DNA of 64,000 nt. It comes from Pseudomonas sp. MM213 (GTDB taxonomy: Bacteria > Pseudomonadota > Gammaproteobacteria > Pseudomonadales > Pseudomonadaceae). A program made the translations under genes and the position numbers. Under the pieces are notes generated by a model, which was given only the letters and a program-made list of their open reading frames with translations, did no database searches and was not told the origin of the DNA. Location: NCBI RefSeq assembly GCF_020423045.1, contig NZ_CP081943.1, positions 2,728,001-2,792,000 on the forward strand, given 5' to 3'. Position 1 is the stretch's first letter, and each line of letters begins with the position of its first letter. Below are positions 54,218 to 63,645 of this stretch, one piece after another.

Positions 54218-55118
54218 TCATTGCCGAAACGCTCAGCAGCGGCGAGTCCTCGGGCAAATGCACCCGCAGTGCTGCCGGGCGCGCCGAGAAACGCAAGCTG
54301 TCGCCTTCCAGTGGTTCACCATCGAGATTGATGTAAAGACCTTCCGAGACCTTGATCTCGACCCATGGCAGACGGGCGCGCACAAACATGCTGTCGATAC
54401 CGAAGCCGTCGGAGAGCAAACTTTTCAACGTACCCACCACTTCCTGCGGTGCAGGCAGAATACTGATATCCAGCAGACCGTCATCCACCAGCGCCTGTGG
54501 GCACAGTACGTGACCACCGCCAGCCTGGCGGCCATTGCCGATGCCCAGTGCCAGCAGCTCGCCACTCCACTGAAAATCCGGGCCATGCAGCTCGCCATAG
54601 GCCGCATGCAACTCGCTGAAACGTGACAACCCCGTGAACAGGTAGGCCGCACCTCCAAGCACTTTCTTTAATTCCTCTGAGGTATTGGCCGTGACCTGAC
54701 TGCCGAAGCCGCCCGTGGCCATATTCAGAAACACCTGCCCGCCGACCTCTCCCAGGTCGATGGCACACGGTTCAGTTTCCAGTAGATTCAAGGCTTGGGC
54801 GGGTTCCAGAGGCACACCGGCAGCGCGCGCGAAATCGTTGGCGGTTCCCAACGGCATCAGCACCAGGCTGGCCTGCGTCGACTGTGCAGCCATGGCTTCG
54901 GCAATATCACGCAACGTTCCGTCACCGCCCCCAGCGATGACCTGCCTGTAGCCCGCCGCCAGCGCCTCATCCACCAGGCGCCGTGCGTCGCCGGCCTCCC
55001 AGGTCAATCGAACAGCCAACTCCCAACCTTGTGCGCGCTTGCCCTCGACCGCCGCACGAACCTCCTCGTTGAGCGCCTGCTTGCCATGCAGAATCAACAG
55101 TGCCTTGCGTTCGCTCAT
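54201..55118 (-). CDS. yegS: Lipid kinase YegS
   Basis: Diacylglycerol-kinase-like enzyme of 305 aa. The nucleotide site is VIAGGGDGTLRDIAEAM near residue 65, followed by LMPLGTANDFARAAGVP and the C-terminal GLYINLDGEPLEGDSLRF. It phosphorylates phosphatidylglycerol or similar lipids in E. coli. The ATG at 55118 (MSERKALL) follows GGGGGTGATCACA. The 3' end overlaps the response-regulator gene by 17 bases on the opposite strand. Confidence 0.94.
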   Translation of the reverse strand: MSERKALLILHGKQALNEEVRAAVEGKRAQGWELAVRLTWEAGDARRLVDEALAAGYRQVIAGGGDGTLRDIAEAMAAQSTQASLVLMPLGTANDFARAAGVPLEPAQALNLLETEPCAIDLGEVGGQVFLNMATGGFGSQVTANTSEELKKVLGGAAYLFTGLSRFSELHAAYGELHGPDFQWSGELLALGIGNGRQAGGGHVLCPQALVDDGLLDISILPAPQEVVGTLKSLLSDGFGIDSMFVRARLPWVEIKVSEGLYINLDGEPLEGDSLRFSARPAALRVHLPEDSPLLSVSAMISRPD

Positions 55119-55346
55119 TGTGATCACCCCCATGTTTGCATTCCGTATGGGAAATGTTGACCGCGATGCGCACCATAAAAGTCGCAGGAAACCGAATTAT
55201 TTCAAGGAGTCCGGGATTGAGGTCCTACAAGGCGGGATTTTTTCTTACAAAACCTGAGGAATCGGCTCAATTGACCCACCCGTTTGATTGGTACACCTTG
55301 GTGGCTGCGGTTTATCAGTCATCAGCAGGAATTACAGGGACGTACC

Positions 55347-55655
55347 ATGCAAAGCCATGACATCAGGTTACCGGGCATCCCGGTTGCACCACTCGCGGAA
55401 AGACGGGCCAAACAGCAAGCCGAATTCAATAAAAGTACAAAACCCACTGGAGAAGCCGAAATGGAACCTCGCGTCGTCGAACTGGAAACTCACCTCGAAT
55501 ACATCCGAAGAGACATGGATGAAGTCCGCAGTGACGTGAAGTCGATCAAACACCGGCTTGCCTATTCAGCCGGTGGCACTGCCGTGGTGCTCGGCCTTCT
55601 GGGCTGGATCGCCAACAGTCGTTTCGACCAGGTCGTGGCACTCATCGCACATTAG
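55347..55655 (+). CDS. Small membrane protein with N-terminal coiled coil
   Basis: Protein of 102 aa. A charged helical stretch (VVELETHLEYIRRDMDEVRS, about residues 44-63), likely a short coiled coil, precedes one hydrophobic segment (YSAGGTAVVLGLLGWIA, about 73-89). The architecture resembles phage-type accessory membrane proteins such as hemolysin XhlA, but no phage genes surround it. Translation may also begin at the in-frame ATG at 55461. The function is unknown. Confidence 0.65.
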   Translation: MQSHDIRLPGIPVAPLAERRAKQQAEFNKSTKPTGEAEMEPRVVELETHLEYIRRDMDEVRSDVKSIKHRLAYSAGGTAVVLGLLGWIANSRFDQVVALIAH

Positions 55656-55670
55656 GCGTCAGCCATCAAC

Positions 55671-55702
55671 GCAAACCCGGTTCGATCAACCGGGTTTGCG
55701 TG
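55671..55702. terminator. Rho-independent terminator, probably bidirectional
   Basis: ACGCAAACCCGGTT-cgatc-AACCGGGTTTGCGT forms a strong stem in the gap between the small membrane protein gene and the convergent moeA gene. Confidence 0.85.
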
Positions 55703-55720
55703 GCCAGCGTGAGACAGGTA

Positions 55721-56908
55721 TCAGCCCAGAACTTCGCTCAGCGGGATGAAAGACACGCTGTCACCTTCGATCAGCGTGCGATCCTCCAGCACTTCAACCA
55801 GACCATCGGCCCAGGCTGCGCTGCGCAGTACACCTGAACTCTGATTTTTGTAGATGATCGCCCGGCCGTTTTCCAGACGTCCACGCAAGTACTCGCGTCG
55901 ACTGCCGGCTTTGGACCAGTTAAACCCTGCCGGCACCTGAAATTTCAGCGGCTCAACCACTTTTACGCCTTGGCGGCGTAATAGATAGGGCCTTGCCAAC
56001 AAGGCAAAGGTCACAAGGGTCGACGCCGGGTTACCGGGTAAACCAATGACCGGAACCCCACGGAAATGTCCGAAGGTCAGCGGTTTGCCCGGTTTGATAG
56101 CGAGCTTCCACAATGTCAGCTCGCCCTCCTCCCGTAAGGCAATGCCCAGAAAATCCGCTTCACCCACGGATACGCCACCGGTAGAGAGGATCAGATCGAC
56201 GCTTGCCAAACTGGCAAGACGGGTACGAGTGGTCTCGAGGTCATCTGGAAGAATACCGGCGTCGATCACCTCACAACCCAATCGCTGCAACCAGCTGCAG
56301 AGCAACACACGATTGCTGTTGTAGATCTGGCCAGGTCCCAGCGGCTTACCCGGTTCAACCAATTCATCACCGGTGGACAAAACGGCGACGCGAACTTTGC
56401 GAATAACCTCCAGCTCTGCGCATCCCAGTGAAGCAGCCAGGCCCTGCTCAATTGGCCCAAGCCGCGTGCCAGCTGGCAGAATCATTTCACCGACGGTAGT
56501 TTCCTGGCCTTGTGGCCGGATGTTTTGTCCTGGCGCCAGGGCTTCGGTGAAACGGACTCGTTCATCCGCCTGGATTTCGGCGTTTTCCTGCATCTCTACG
56601 CAGTCGGCCCCAGCAGGAACCGGCGCACCGGTGAAGATTCGCGCACAGGTGCCGGGCGTCAAAGGCGGCGGAGCGTTGCCTGCAAAAATCTTCTGGCTGA
56701 CCACCAACGGCTCTCCCGCCCAGTCGGCCGCGCGCAACGCATAACCATCCATTGCACTGTTGGGCCACGGAGGAAGATCAAGCGTCGAGATCAGGTCATC
56801 GGCCAGAACACGACCCTCAACCTGCGCCAGGGACAGGCGCTCACGCTCACGAATCGGCGTGGCTTCAGCCATTTCCAGCAAGCGCGCCAGTGCGACTTCG
56901 ACAGCCAT
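55721..56908 (-). CDS. moeA: Molybdopterin molybdenumtransferase MoeA
   Basis: Enzyme of about 395 aa inserting molybdate into adenylated molybdopterin. The motifs are LPPWPNSAMDGYALR near residue 45, FTGAPVPAGAD, STGDEL and GLPGNPASTLVTF near residue 290. The ATG at 56908 (MAVEVALARLLEMAE) matches the family start; an earlier GTG at 56947 would overlap the moaB stop by 17 bases. It follows moaB on the same strand, so the two form an operon. Confidence 0.95.
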   Translation of the reverse strand: MAVEVALARLLEMAEATPIRERERLSLAQVEGRVLADDLISTLDLPPWPNSAMDGYALRAADWAGEPLVVSQKIFAGNAPPPLTPGTCARIFTGAPVPAGADCVEMQENAEIQADERVRFTEALAPGQNIRPQGQETTVGEMILPAGTRLGPIEQGLAASLGCAELEVIRKVRVAVLSTGDELVEPGKPLGPGQIYNSNRVLLCSWLQRLGCEVIDAGILPDDLETTRTRLASLASVDLILSTGGVSVGEADFLGIALREEGELTLWKLAIKPGKPLTFGHFRGVPVIGLPGNPASTLVTFALLARPYLLRRQGVKVVEPLKFQVPAGFNWSKAGSRREYLRGRLENGRAIIYKNQSSGVLRSAAWADGLVEVLEDRTLIEGDSVSFIPLSEVLG

Positions 56909-56930
56909 CAGACTGCCTGTCTTGCCTGGC

Positions 56931-57470
56931 TTACCCACGGGATTCACAGGGCTGTGCCTGTTTCAGATGAGGCACGAAATTGCATGGGCGGTGCCGCGAA
57001 TCCAGTTGCTCAGCGAGAATACCGTCCCAACCGGTTCGCACAGCGTTGGTCGAGCCGGGCAAGCAGCAGACCAGCGTGCCATTGGCCAAACCGGCCAAGG
57101 CGCGGGACTGAACAGTGGAGGAGCCAATATCCGCCACCGATATCTGCCGGAAAAGCTCGCCAAATCCATCGACCTGCTTGTCCAGCAGGCAGCTCACCGC
57201 TTCGGGCGTGCTGTCGCGCCCGGTGAATCCCGTACCACCCGTGATCAGGACAACCTGCACCACATCGTCGGCAATCCAGTTGGCGACTTGCGCGCGGATT
57301 TTGTAGAGGTCATCTTTGAGCAGAACCCGAGAGGCCAGGTTATGGCCAGCAGCGATCAAGCGGTCAACGAAGACCTGGCCTGACGTGTCGGTTTCCAGAG
57401 TACGGGTATCGCTGACAGTCAGCACCGCGATGTTGAGCGGTGCGAAAGGTACATCAGCCTTGGCTTTCAT
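56931..57470 (-). CDS. moaB: Molybdenum cofactor biosynthesis protein MoaB
   Basis: MogA/MoaB-family protein of 179 aa that adenylates molybdopterin before molybdate insertion. LTVSDTRTLETDTSG near residue 16 and VLITGGTGFTGRDSTPEAV near residue 75 are the substrate loops, and GLANGTLVCCLPGSTNAV is the C-terminal motif. It is the first gene of the moaB-moeA pair and is divergent from mobA with an 81-base gap. Confidence 0.95.
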   Translation of the reverse strand: MKAKADVPFAPLNIAVLTVSDTRTLETDTSGQVFVDRLIAAGHNLASRVLLKDDLYKIRAQVANWIADDVVQVVLITGGTGFTGRDSTPEAVSCLLDKQVDGFGELFRQISVADIGSSTVQSRALAGLANGTLVCCLPGSTNAVRTGWDGILAEQLDSRHRPCNFVPHLKQAQPCESRG

Positions 57471-57551
57471 AGGCTCGTCCAGTTGTAGGAGAAACAGCCC
57501 GGTGTTATATCACAGCGCCTCCTTTTTTCGCCGCCCCCATGGAGACCTGCC

Positions 57552-58154
57552 ATGACCTCGAATACACATTTGCCACCCTGTTCCATTCTGCTCCTGGCAG
57601 GGGGGCGCGGCCAACGCATGGGCGGCCAGGACAAAGGGCTGATCGAATGGCACGGCGCGCCACTGATCGCGCATTTGCATCGCAAGACCCGTCCGTTGAG
57701 CGATGACCTGATCATCTCCTGCAACAGGAACCTGGAAAAGTATGCGCCCTACGCCGACCAGTTGGTCCATGACGACGAAGGCGATTTCCCCGGTCCGCTG
57801 GCTGGCATGCGTGCAGGCCTGAAGGCCGCTCGTCATGCGTATCTGCTGGTATTGCCTTGTGACGTACCGCGCATCGATGCCGCGCTGCTCCACAGCATGC
57901 GCGAAACCGCCAGCCAGCATCCGGACAAACCGCTGATGCTGCGCCATGACGGACACTGGGAACCCTTGCTGTGCATCATTCCGGTTGCCCTGCGAGAAGC
58001 GTTCGAAAGTGCCTGGAATGACGGCGAACGCAGCCCGGGGCGCCTCATGCGCAAACTGGGCGCCACGGCGTTGCAATGCCCCGACAACGATCCTCGCCTG
58101 GCCAACCTCAATACACCGGAACTGTTAAGTGCCCACAACACTGTGTCAGACTGA
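57552..58154 (+). CDS. mobA: Molybdenum cofactor guanylyltransferase MobA
   Basis: Protein of 200 aa that links GMP to Mo-molybdopterin, giving the MGD cofactor of DMSO-reductase-family enzymes. The nucleotide-binding start [21 protein letters not shown] and the Asp in [11 protein letters not shown] are characteristic. The ATG follows GGAGACCTGCC. It is divergent from moaB. Confidence 0.95.
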   Translation: MTSNTHLPPCSILLLAGGRGQRMGGQDKGLIEWHGAPLIAHLHRKTRPLSDDLIISCNRNLEKYAPYADQLVHDDEGDFPGPLAGMRAGLKAARHAYLLVLPCDVPRIDAALLHSMRETASQHPDKPLMLRHDGHWEPLLCIIPVALREAFESAWNDGERSPGRLMRKLGATALQCPDNDPRLANLNTPELLSAHNTVSD

Positions 58155-58230
58155 CACGAGAATGAACTTGCACGTGTCGCGAACGTCTCAAGCTCAGTTA
58201 CCAAAAGAATTCATATTCGGAGACACACTC

Positions 58231-58452
58231 ATGACTCAACGGACCCTCGCCGCTTTCATGCTCGCACTCGGCCTCGCTACCCTTGCCGGTTGCGCATCGC
58301 CTGCAGTGATCACCTTGAATGACGGTCGCGAAATCCAGGCTGTCGACTCGCCAAAATACGATAAGGAATCGGGTTTCTACGAATTTGAACAGTTGGACGG
58401 CAAACAAACCCGCGTCAACAAGGATCAAGTTCGTACCGTCAAAGAGCTGTAA
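58231..58452 (+). CDS. YgdI/YgdR-family lipoprotein
   Basis: Lipoprotein of 73 aa with the lipobox LAGC (Cys about residue 20) and the SH3-like YgdI/YgdR domain (ITLNDGREIQAVDSPKYDKE ... GFYEFEQLDGKQTRV). Such proteins are short outer-membrane lipoproteins of unknown role. A hairpin terminator follows. The ATG at 58231 was preferred over an upstream in-frame ATG at 58129 because it gives the signal sequence. Confidence 0.9.
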   Translation: MTQRTLAAFMLALGLATLAGCASPAVITLNDGREIQAVDSPKYDKESGFYEFEQLDGKQTRVNKDQVRTVKEL

Positions 58453-58479
58453 TCTTTGCGGCACCAACCGGATACAGAA

Positions 58480-58506
58480 AAGCCCGCTTTATGCGGGCTT
58501 TTTCGT
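58480..58506 (+). terminator. Rho-independent terminator after the lipoprotein gene
   Basis: AAAGCCCGCTTTATGCGGGC followed by a T-run: a six-base-pair GC stem with a four-base loop. It lies 17 bases before the convergent pseudouridine-synthase gene end. Confidence 0.88.
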
Positions 58507-58522
58507 GGCTGAAAAACAGCCA

Positions 58523-59413
58523 TCACCATTGCAGGGTGATAGCGCTCTCGAAGTCTCTTTCCTCACCCGTGACCGGGTCCACAAACCGAAGCCCTTGTGC
58601 GAGCAACTTCAACGGATTGGCATAGTCGTCTTCGACATCCTTGAGCACTTGCGGATAGAACGGGTCATTGCAGATGCTGGCCCCCAAAGCCGTCATGTGC
58701 ACCCGCAACTGATGCTTCTTGCCTGTCACCGGGTATAGCGCATATCGCCAGAGATCGCCGTTCTTCTCCCTGACCTCGACGGCCGTCTCGGTATTGCTGG
58801 CGCCCGGTCCCTCTTGCATGCGAAAGAAAGGCTCGCCATCAACGAGCCGACTCTTGTGGACCAAGGGAAAGGTCAGTTCCGGCAATGCCCTGGCAATAGC
58901 CTCATAGCGCTTTTCGATCTGCCGCGTTGGAAACAACGACTGATACGCGGAACGGCTCTGAGGATTGGCTGAAAACAGCACCAGCCCCGCCGTATGCCGA
59001 TCAATGCGATGCAACGGTACCAGGTGCGGGTTATCCAGCCGACGGATCAACCGTCGTAGCAGCGTCTGCTCGACATATTCACCCGCTGGCGTCACAGGCA
59101 GGAAATGCGGCTTGTCTGCCACCACCAGGTGCTCGTCCGCGTACAGAATCGACTCGACCACAGGGATCGGCTTTTCGTCCGGCACTTCCCGAAAGTAGTG
59201 AATCCGCAGGCCTTCCTTGTAAGGAAGATCAAGGGCGATTGGCGTACCGTGCCCGTCGAGGACGCGACCGCGGGCGATTCGATCCAGCCATTGCTCGCGA
59301 CCGATGGCACTGAAGTGCTCGCACAGGCATTCAAGTACGGTCTGCCACGGGCCAGGCGGCAAGTAGAGCGTACTGGCCTGGCTGTGCGCAGCAGAAAAAG
59401 ATGAAGTGGACAT
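58523..59413 (-). CDS. RluA-family pseudouridine synthase
   Basis: Enzyme of 296 aa that isomerises uridine to pseudouridine in rRNA or tRNA. The catalytic Asp motif HRIDRHTAGLVLFS near residue 155 and YPVTGKKHQLRVHM near residue 245 are diagnostic. The N-terminus (residues 12-90) looks like an S4-type or short divergent domain. The ATG at 59413 (MSTSSFSAAHSQ) was taken over an upstream in-frame ATG at 59446. The RNA target cannot be read from sequence. Confidence 0.92.
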   Translation of the reverse strand: MSTSSFSAAHSQASTLYLPPGPWQTVLECLCEHFSAIGREQWLDRIARGRVLDGHGTPIALDLPYKEGLRIHYFREVPDEKPIPVVESILYADEHLVVADKPHFLPVTPAGEYVEQTLLRRLIRRLDNPHLVPLHRIDRHTAGLVLFSANPQSRSAYQSLFPTRQIEKRYEAIARALPELTFPLVHKSRLVDGEPFFRMQEGPGASNTETAVEVREKNGDLWRYALYPVTGKKHQLRVHMTALGASICNDPFYPQVLKDVEDDYANPLKLLAQGLRFVDPVTGEERDFESAITLQW

Positions 59414-59484
59414 ACGGAAGTTCTGACCCTCAATGCAGGACGGCATTATCCAACAGAGGCCGGACCGAACCTAGCAGAGAATCC

Positions 59485-59805
59485 TCAGGCCGGAATCGAC
59501 TGCGTGCGCGCCGCCGCTTCAGTGAACTCCTTGAGCCAGCGCAACACATCGACCGCCTCCCAGCGACCCGGATCGTAAAGTGCGTACAACAAGCCCTGAT
59601 AGCCCACGACGTCCAGCTGCCGGTGATAACCCGCGCGCTGGAACAGTGCTTCGATTTCAGCGAAACAGGTATTGAAATGCAGCTTGTTGAACGGTGTTTT
59701 TCCTTCCGTGACCAGGCCATCCAGACGCAACTCGTGGACGGCCTCACGCACTACGTCCACCGACATCCGGTTCACGCTGTTCTTCAACTGTTCGACATTG
59801 ACCAA
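59485..59805 (-). CDS. Conserved hypothetical protein of 106 aa
   Basis: Short cytoplasmic protein with no signal or membrane segment. FNTCFAEIEALFQRAGYHRQ and LLYALYDPGRWEAVDVLRWL look like helical segments. I do not recognise the family. The start is the ATG at 59805, beside the divergent gap before the glutaredoxin-like gene. Confidence 0.6.
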   Translation of the reverse strand: MVNVEQLKNSVNRMSVDVVREAVHELRLDGLVTEGKTPFNKLHFNTCFAEIEALFQRAGYHRQLDVVGYQGLLYALYDPGRWEAVDVLRWLKEFTEAAARTQSIPA

Positions 59806-59970
59806 GATTCATCCCTCTGACTTCCGGGATCACCTGCCTGAATCCGCAATAAAGAGAACACGACAGGTGACCGGAATAACTGTATGCACATACAGTAACC
59901 GAATAACCTGCATTTCGCCAATGACCGAAACGAGAACAGCGACAGATGGGAATCGAGAAAAATGTCGAGG

Positions 59971-60207
59971 TCAGCGCAGGAACGCCACGACCTGGTCGGC
60001 ACTGAATGGCCAACCCAGCTCAGCGCCGGTATCGACTCGCCGTAACACCGGAATTCGCAGGCTGTAGGCTTCGAACCATGATTCATCGTCAGCGATATCC
60101 ACCAGCTCGACCAGCAGACCGTGCTCGACAAATTCCATCACTATGGCTTCGGCCACTTCGCAGAGATGGCACCCAAGGGTGCCGAAAAGCTGACATTCAG
60201 GAGGCAT
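59971..60207 (-). CDS. Small glutaredoxin-like protein
   Basis: Protein of 78 aa with a thioredoxin/glutaredoxin fold start (CQLFGTLGCHLCEVAEAIV) holding a CHLC redox pair, then the cis-Pro region SLRIPVLRRVD. It resembles the DUF836 group. The ATG at 60207 lies behind a GAGG-type site at the edge of the divergent gap. The partner is unknown. Confidence 0.85.
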   Translation of the reverse strand: MPPECQLFGTLGCHLCEVAEAIVMEFVEHGLLVELVDIADDESWFEAYSLRIPVLRRVDTGAELGWPFSADQVVAFLR

Positions 60208-60417
60208 GAGCACAGAACCCGGTAAAGTGAGCGTTTATTCTAGGCCCGCTATAAGAAGCAGTCGAGCCAATGACTCAGGCGCCTTGGCAACGACGCATTT
60301 CCAAAGTTTTCGGCAACTCCCTGACTCAAATCACTCAAGCGCAATGTCACTTGCGCGATGCTCGCGGCTTTTTTTGCCTCTACGCTTGAGTAACTCGCAC
60401 CTTGACCGGAGTTTTTT

Positions 60418-62130
60418 GTGTTCGCCAACCTGTTGATCATCCTCGCCTCCTCTCTGGTGGTTATTGCACTGTTCCAGCGCCTGCGCCTGCCACCGGTGCT
60501 GGGCTATCTGTGCGTGGGGTTGATGATCGGGCCGACTGCGTTCAACTGGGTCAATGAAAGCGAGGAGTTGCCCGACCTCGCCGAGCTGGGCGTGGTGTTC
60601 CTGCTGTTCTCCCTCGGGCTGGAGTTTTCCCTGACGAAAATGCTCGCGTTGCGCCACGTGGTGTTTCGGCTGGGCGGCCTGCAAGTACTGGTCACCGCGA
60701 CATTGCTTGGGGGGGTGCTGATGTTGCTCGGCATGTCGGTAACCCCTGCGCTGCTGCTCGGTGCAGGTCTGTCGCTGTCGTCCACCGCCATTGTCAGCAA
60801 GGAGCTGGGCAGTCTCGGCGAGATTTTCAGCAGCCACGGCCAGAACGCCATTGCGGTGTTGCTGTTCCAGGACGTCGTGGCGGTGTTGCTGCTGACCCTG
60901 GTGCCGGTGTTCGCCGGGAACAGCGATCAGGCCTGGTACTGGGCGTTACCTGTGACGCTCGGCAAGACCGTTGTGCTGTTCGTCGGGCTGTTGCTGACCA
61001 GTCGCTGGTTGCTGCCGCGGCTGTTCCATGAAGTGGCGGCGGCCCGCTCCGCCGAGCTGTTTGTGCTGCTGGCGCTGGTCATTGTGCTGCTGACCGCCTG
61101 GCTGACTCACCTGCTCGGTCTCTCTCCTGCCCTGGGGGCGTTTCTCGCCGGCATGCTGCTGGGAGAAAGTCATTACCGCCATCAAATCGAGGCCGATATC
61201 CGTCCGTTCCGCGACATTCTGCTCGGGGTATTTTTCGTCAGCATCGGCATGTTGATCGACCTGCAGTTGTTCGCCAGCCACGGCCTGCTGATCCTCGGTC
61301 TGACCCTCGGTTTGCTGCTGATCAAAGGCTGCGTGGTCGCGCTGCTGGTCAAATGGCGCGGCAGCGATGTCGAAACCGCCTGGCGCAGCGGCCTGGCTTT
61401 GGCCCAGGGCGGCGAGTTCTGCTTCGCGTTGATGGCCCTGATGCAACAAAACAAGATGATGCCCGCCGACCTCGGCGGGCTGCTGCTGGCCGCGACCTTC
61501 TGCTCGATGCTGCTGACACCACTGTTGTTGCGTTCGGCGCCCCGCATCGCAACGCGCCTGCACCGCAAGCCCAACGAAGAAGCCAAGCTCGACGAAATAA
61601 GCGCGCTGAACGCCGGACTGCACAGCCATGTGGTGATCTGTGGCTATGGTCGCGTCGGTCAGTCGATCGGGCGAGCGCTGCGCAATGCGCTGCAGCCCTA
61701 TATCGCGCTGGACACCGATCCGGTGCGTGTCCAGGAAGCCGCCGTGGGTGAAACCTGTGTGCACTATGGCGACTCACGACGCGGTGAACTGCTGCTGGCG
61801 GTAGGACTGGCGCGCGCCAGGCTGCTGGTGATTGCCGTGGACCAGGCCGATATCGCGTTACTGATTCTCCAGGAGGCGCGCCGATTAAACTCGACCGTTC
61901 CAATTCTGGTACGTACTCGGGACGACAGCCAACTGGCCGAGTTGAAAGCAGCCGGCGCCAGCGAAGTCGTGCCCGAATTGCTGGAGTCGAGCCTGATGCT
62001 CGCCTCCCACGCGTTGATCATGCTGGGTATACCCGCGCATCAGGTCCAAGAGCGGGCCGACCAGATACGGCATGACCGCTATCGCCTGCTGCACGGTTTT
62101 TATCCCGGTGCCGACGATGAAGAAACCTGA
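60418..62130 (+). CDS. Monovalent cation:proton antiporter, KefB/KefC-like
   Basis: Inner-membrane protein of 570 aa. The N-terminal CPA2 antiporter part (residues 1-375, about 12 helices; GLEFSLTKMLALRHVVFRLG and SSTAIVSKELGSLGEIFSSH near residues 65 and 120) is followed by a cytosolic RCK/TrkA-N domain (VVICGYGRVGQSIGRALRN near 407). Such proteins export K+ or Na+ in exchange for protons. It starts at GTG after a CCGGAG site, and its 3' end is one base from amtB. The cation and regulator are not evident. Confidence 0.92.
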   Translation: MFANLLIILASSLVVIALFQRLRLPPVLGYLCVGLMIGPTAFNWVNESEELPDLAELGVVFLLFSLGLEFSLTKMLALRHVVFRLGGLQVLVTATLLGGVLMLLGMSVTPALLLGAGLSLSSTAIVSKELGSLGEIFSSHGQNAIAVLLFQDVVAVLLLTLVPVFAGNSDQAWYWALPVTLGKTVVLFVGLLLTSRWLLPRLFHEVAAARSAELFVLLALVIVLLTAWLTHLLGLSPALGAFLAGMLLGESHYRHQIEADIRPFRDILLGVFFVSIGMLIDLQLFASHGLLILGLTLGLLLIKGCVVALLVKWRGSDVETAWRSGLALAQGGEFCFALMALMQQNKMMPADLGGLLLAATFCSMLLTPLLLRSAPRIATRLHRKPNEEAKLDEISALNAGLHSHVVICGYGRVGQSIGRALRNALQPYIALDTDPVRVQEAAVGETCVHYGDSRRGELLLAVGLARARLLVIAVDQADIALLILQEARRLNSTVPILVRTRDDSQLAELKAAGASEVVPELLESSLMLASHALIMLGIPAHQVQERADQIRHDRYRLLHGFYPGADDEET

Positions 62131-62131
62131 C

Positions 62132-63340
62132 TCAGTCCTGGCTCACGGCGCCGATCTTGTGCACCGACAGGTCCGCGCCGTAATACTCTTCTTCCTGACT
62201 CAGGCGCAGGCCATGGAACGCCTTGATCACGCCATACACGGTGAAGCCGCCGGCCAGCGCCACGACCACCCCGAGGGAGGTTCCGATCAACTGACTGACC
62301 AGGCTCACCCCACCCAGGCCACCCAGTGCGCTCTGACCGAAAATGCCACAGGCGATCCCGCCCCAGACACCGCACAGACCGTGCAACGGCCAGACACCCA
62401 ATACGTCATCGATGTGCCATTTGCCTTGCGCAGCGGTAAAGCACCAGACAAACAGCGCCCCGGCGATGGCGCCGGTCACCAGCGCGCCGACCGGGTGCAT
62501 CAGATCGGAACCGGCGCAAATCGCCACCAGCCCGGCCAACGGGCCGTTATGCAGAAAGCCCGGGTCATTGCGCCCAACGATCAGCGCCGCCACGGTGCCG
62601 CCCACCATGGCCATCAGCGAGTTCACCGCGACCAACCCGCTAACGCCCTGCAAGGTTTGCGCGCTCATCACGTTAAAACCGAACCAGCCCACGATGAGAA
62701 TCCACGAGCCCAGGGCCAGGAAAGGAATGCTCGACGGTGCGAACGCCACCAGGCGTCCCTCGCGATAGCGACCTTGCCTCGGCCCGAGCAACAACACCGC
62801 TGCCAGCGCCAGCCAGCCGCCCATGGCATGGACTACCACCGAACCGGCGAAATCATGGAAGCTGGCACCAAAGCGCGCGAGCAACCAGGCCTGCAAGCCA
62901 AAGTTGCCATTCCAGATCATGCCCTCGAAAAAGGGATAGATGAACGCCACGATCAACGCCGTCGCACACAACTGCGGAACGAACCGGGCGCGCTCGGCGA
63001 TGCCGCCGGAAATGATTGCCGGTATGGCTGCGGCGAACGTCAGCAGAAAGAAAAACTTCACCAGGCCATAGCCATGATCGGCATTGATCACCGCCGCCGG
63101 TTGCATGAAGGTGACCCCGTAGGAAATCCAATAGCCTATAAAGAAGTAGGCAAGGGTCGAAATGGCGAAGTCGCTGAGGATCTTCGACAAGGCGTTAACC
63201 TGATTCTTCTGTCGAACCGTGCCGACTTCGAGAAAGGCAAAACCGGCGTGCATGGCCAAGACCATGACTGCACCGATCAGAATGAACAACGTGTTGGAGC
63301 TATGGACCAGACTGTCCACAGCGCTTTGCAGATTTTCCAT
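62132..63340 (-). CDS. amtB: Ammonium transporter AmtB
   Basis: Channel protein of 402 aa with 11 membrane helices. The two pore histidines lie in ASFHDFAGSVVVHAMGGW and in GVWPLHGLCGVWGG, and the gate-side Phe and Trp residues are present. It moves NH3/NH4+ and is likely under nitrogen control, though no glnK gene is next to it. It ends next to the antiporter gene, and its promoter lies at 63341-63645. Confidence 0.95.
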   Translation of the reverse strand: MENLQSAVDSLVHSSNTLFILIGAVMVLAMHAGFAFLEVGTVRQKNQVNALSKILSDFAISTLAYFFIGYWISYGVTFMQPAAVINADHGYGLVKFFFLLTFAAAIPAIISGGIAERARFVPQLCATALIVAFIYPFFEGMIWNGNFGLQAWLLARFGASFHDFAGSVVVHAMGGWLALAAVLLLGPRQGRYREGRLVAFAPSSIPFLALGSWILIVGWFGFNVMSAQTLQGVSGLVAVNSLMAMVGGTVAALIVGRNDPGFLHNGPLAGLVAICAGSDLMHPVGALVTGAIAGALFVWCFTAAQGKWHIDDVLGVWPLHGLCGVWGGIACGIFGQSALGGLGGVSLVSQLIGTSLGVVVALAGGFTVYGVIKAFHGLRLSQEEEYYGADLSVHKIGAVSQD

Positions 63341-63645
63341 GGAGTTGGCAGACCTGAAGGCTAAAAAAGCACCAAAGCAGTTCGCGCAGACAATTCATGC
63401 ACCAAGTTGCAACTTCGCCGGATCAGTCCATTGATCCCGATGAGTCACTTTGGCGCACAAGGTTGGAACCTTTGCGCGAGGTTTCATTATTTGAGATAAG
63501 GTTTTGCTCGATTCTTGCCCAGCAACAGCGCAAACACGCGGGCTGACGCACCACGACATAGCAAAAGTTGTACCAGTCATTTGTACTGAACCTTCGCGCA
63601 AGGCTCATACTCGAACGCAACAGAAGCCACTTACGGAGATCACCA
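63341..63645. promoter_or_regulatory. Divergent region between amtB and the ElaB-like gene
   Basis: Two GCACCAA motifs (63369 and 63400) and an inverted repeat GCGCACAAGGTT...AACCTTTGCGC (63453-63478) sit upstream of amtB. The first type resembles half-sites of nitrogen regulator NtrC. The match is partial, and no clear sigma-54 promoter was found by eye. No gene is present. Confidence 0.4.
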
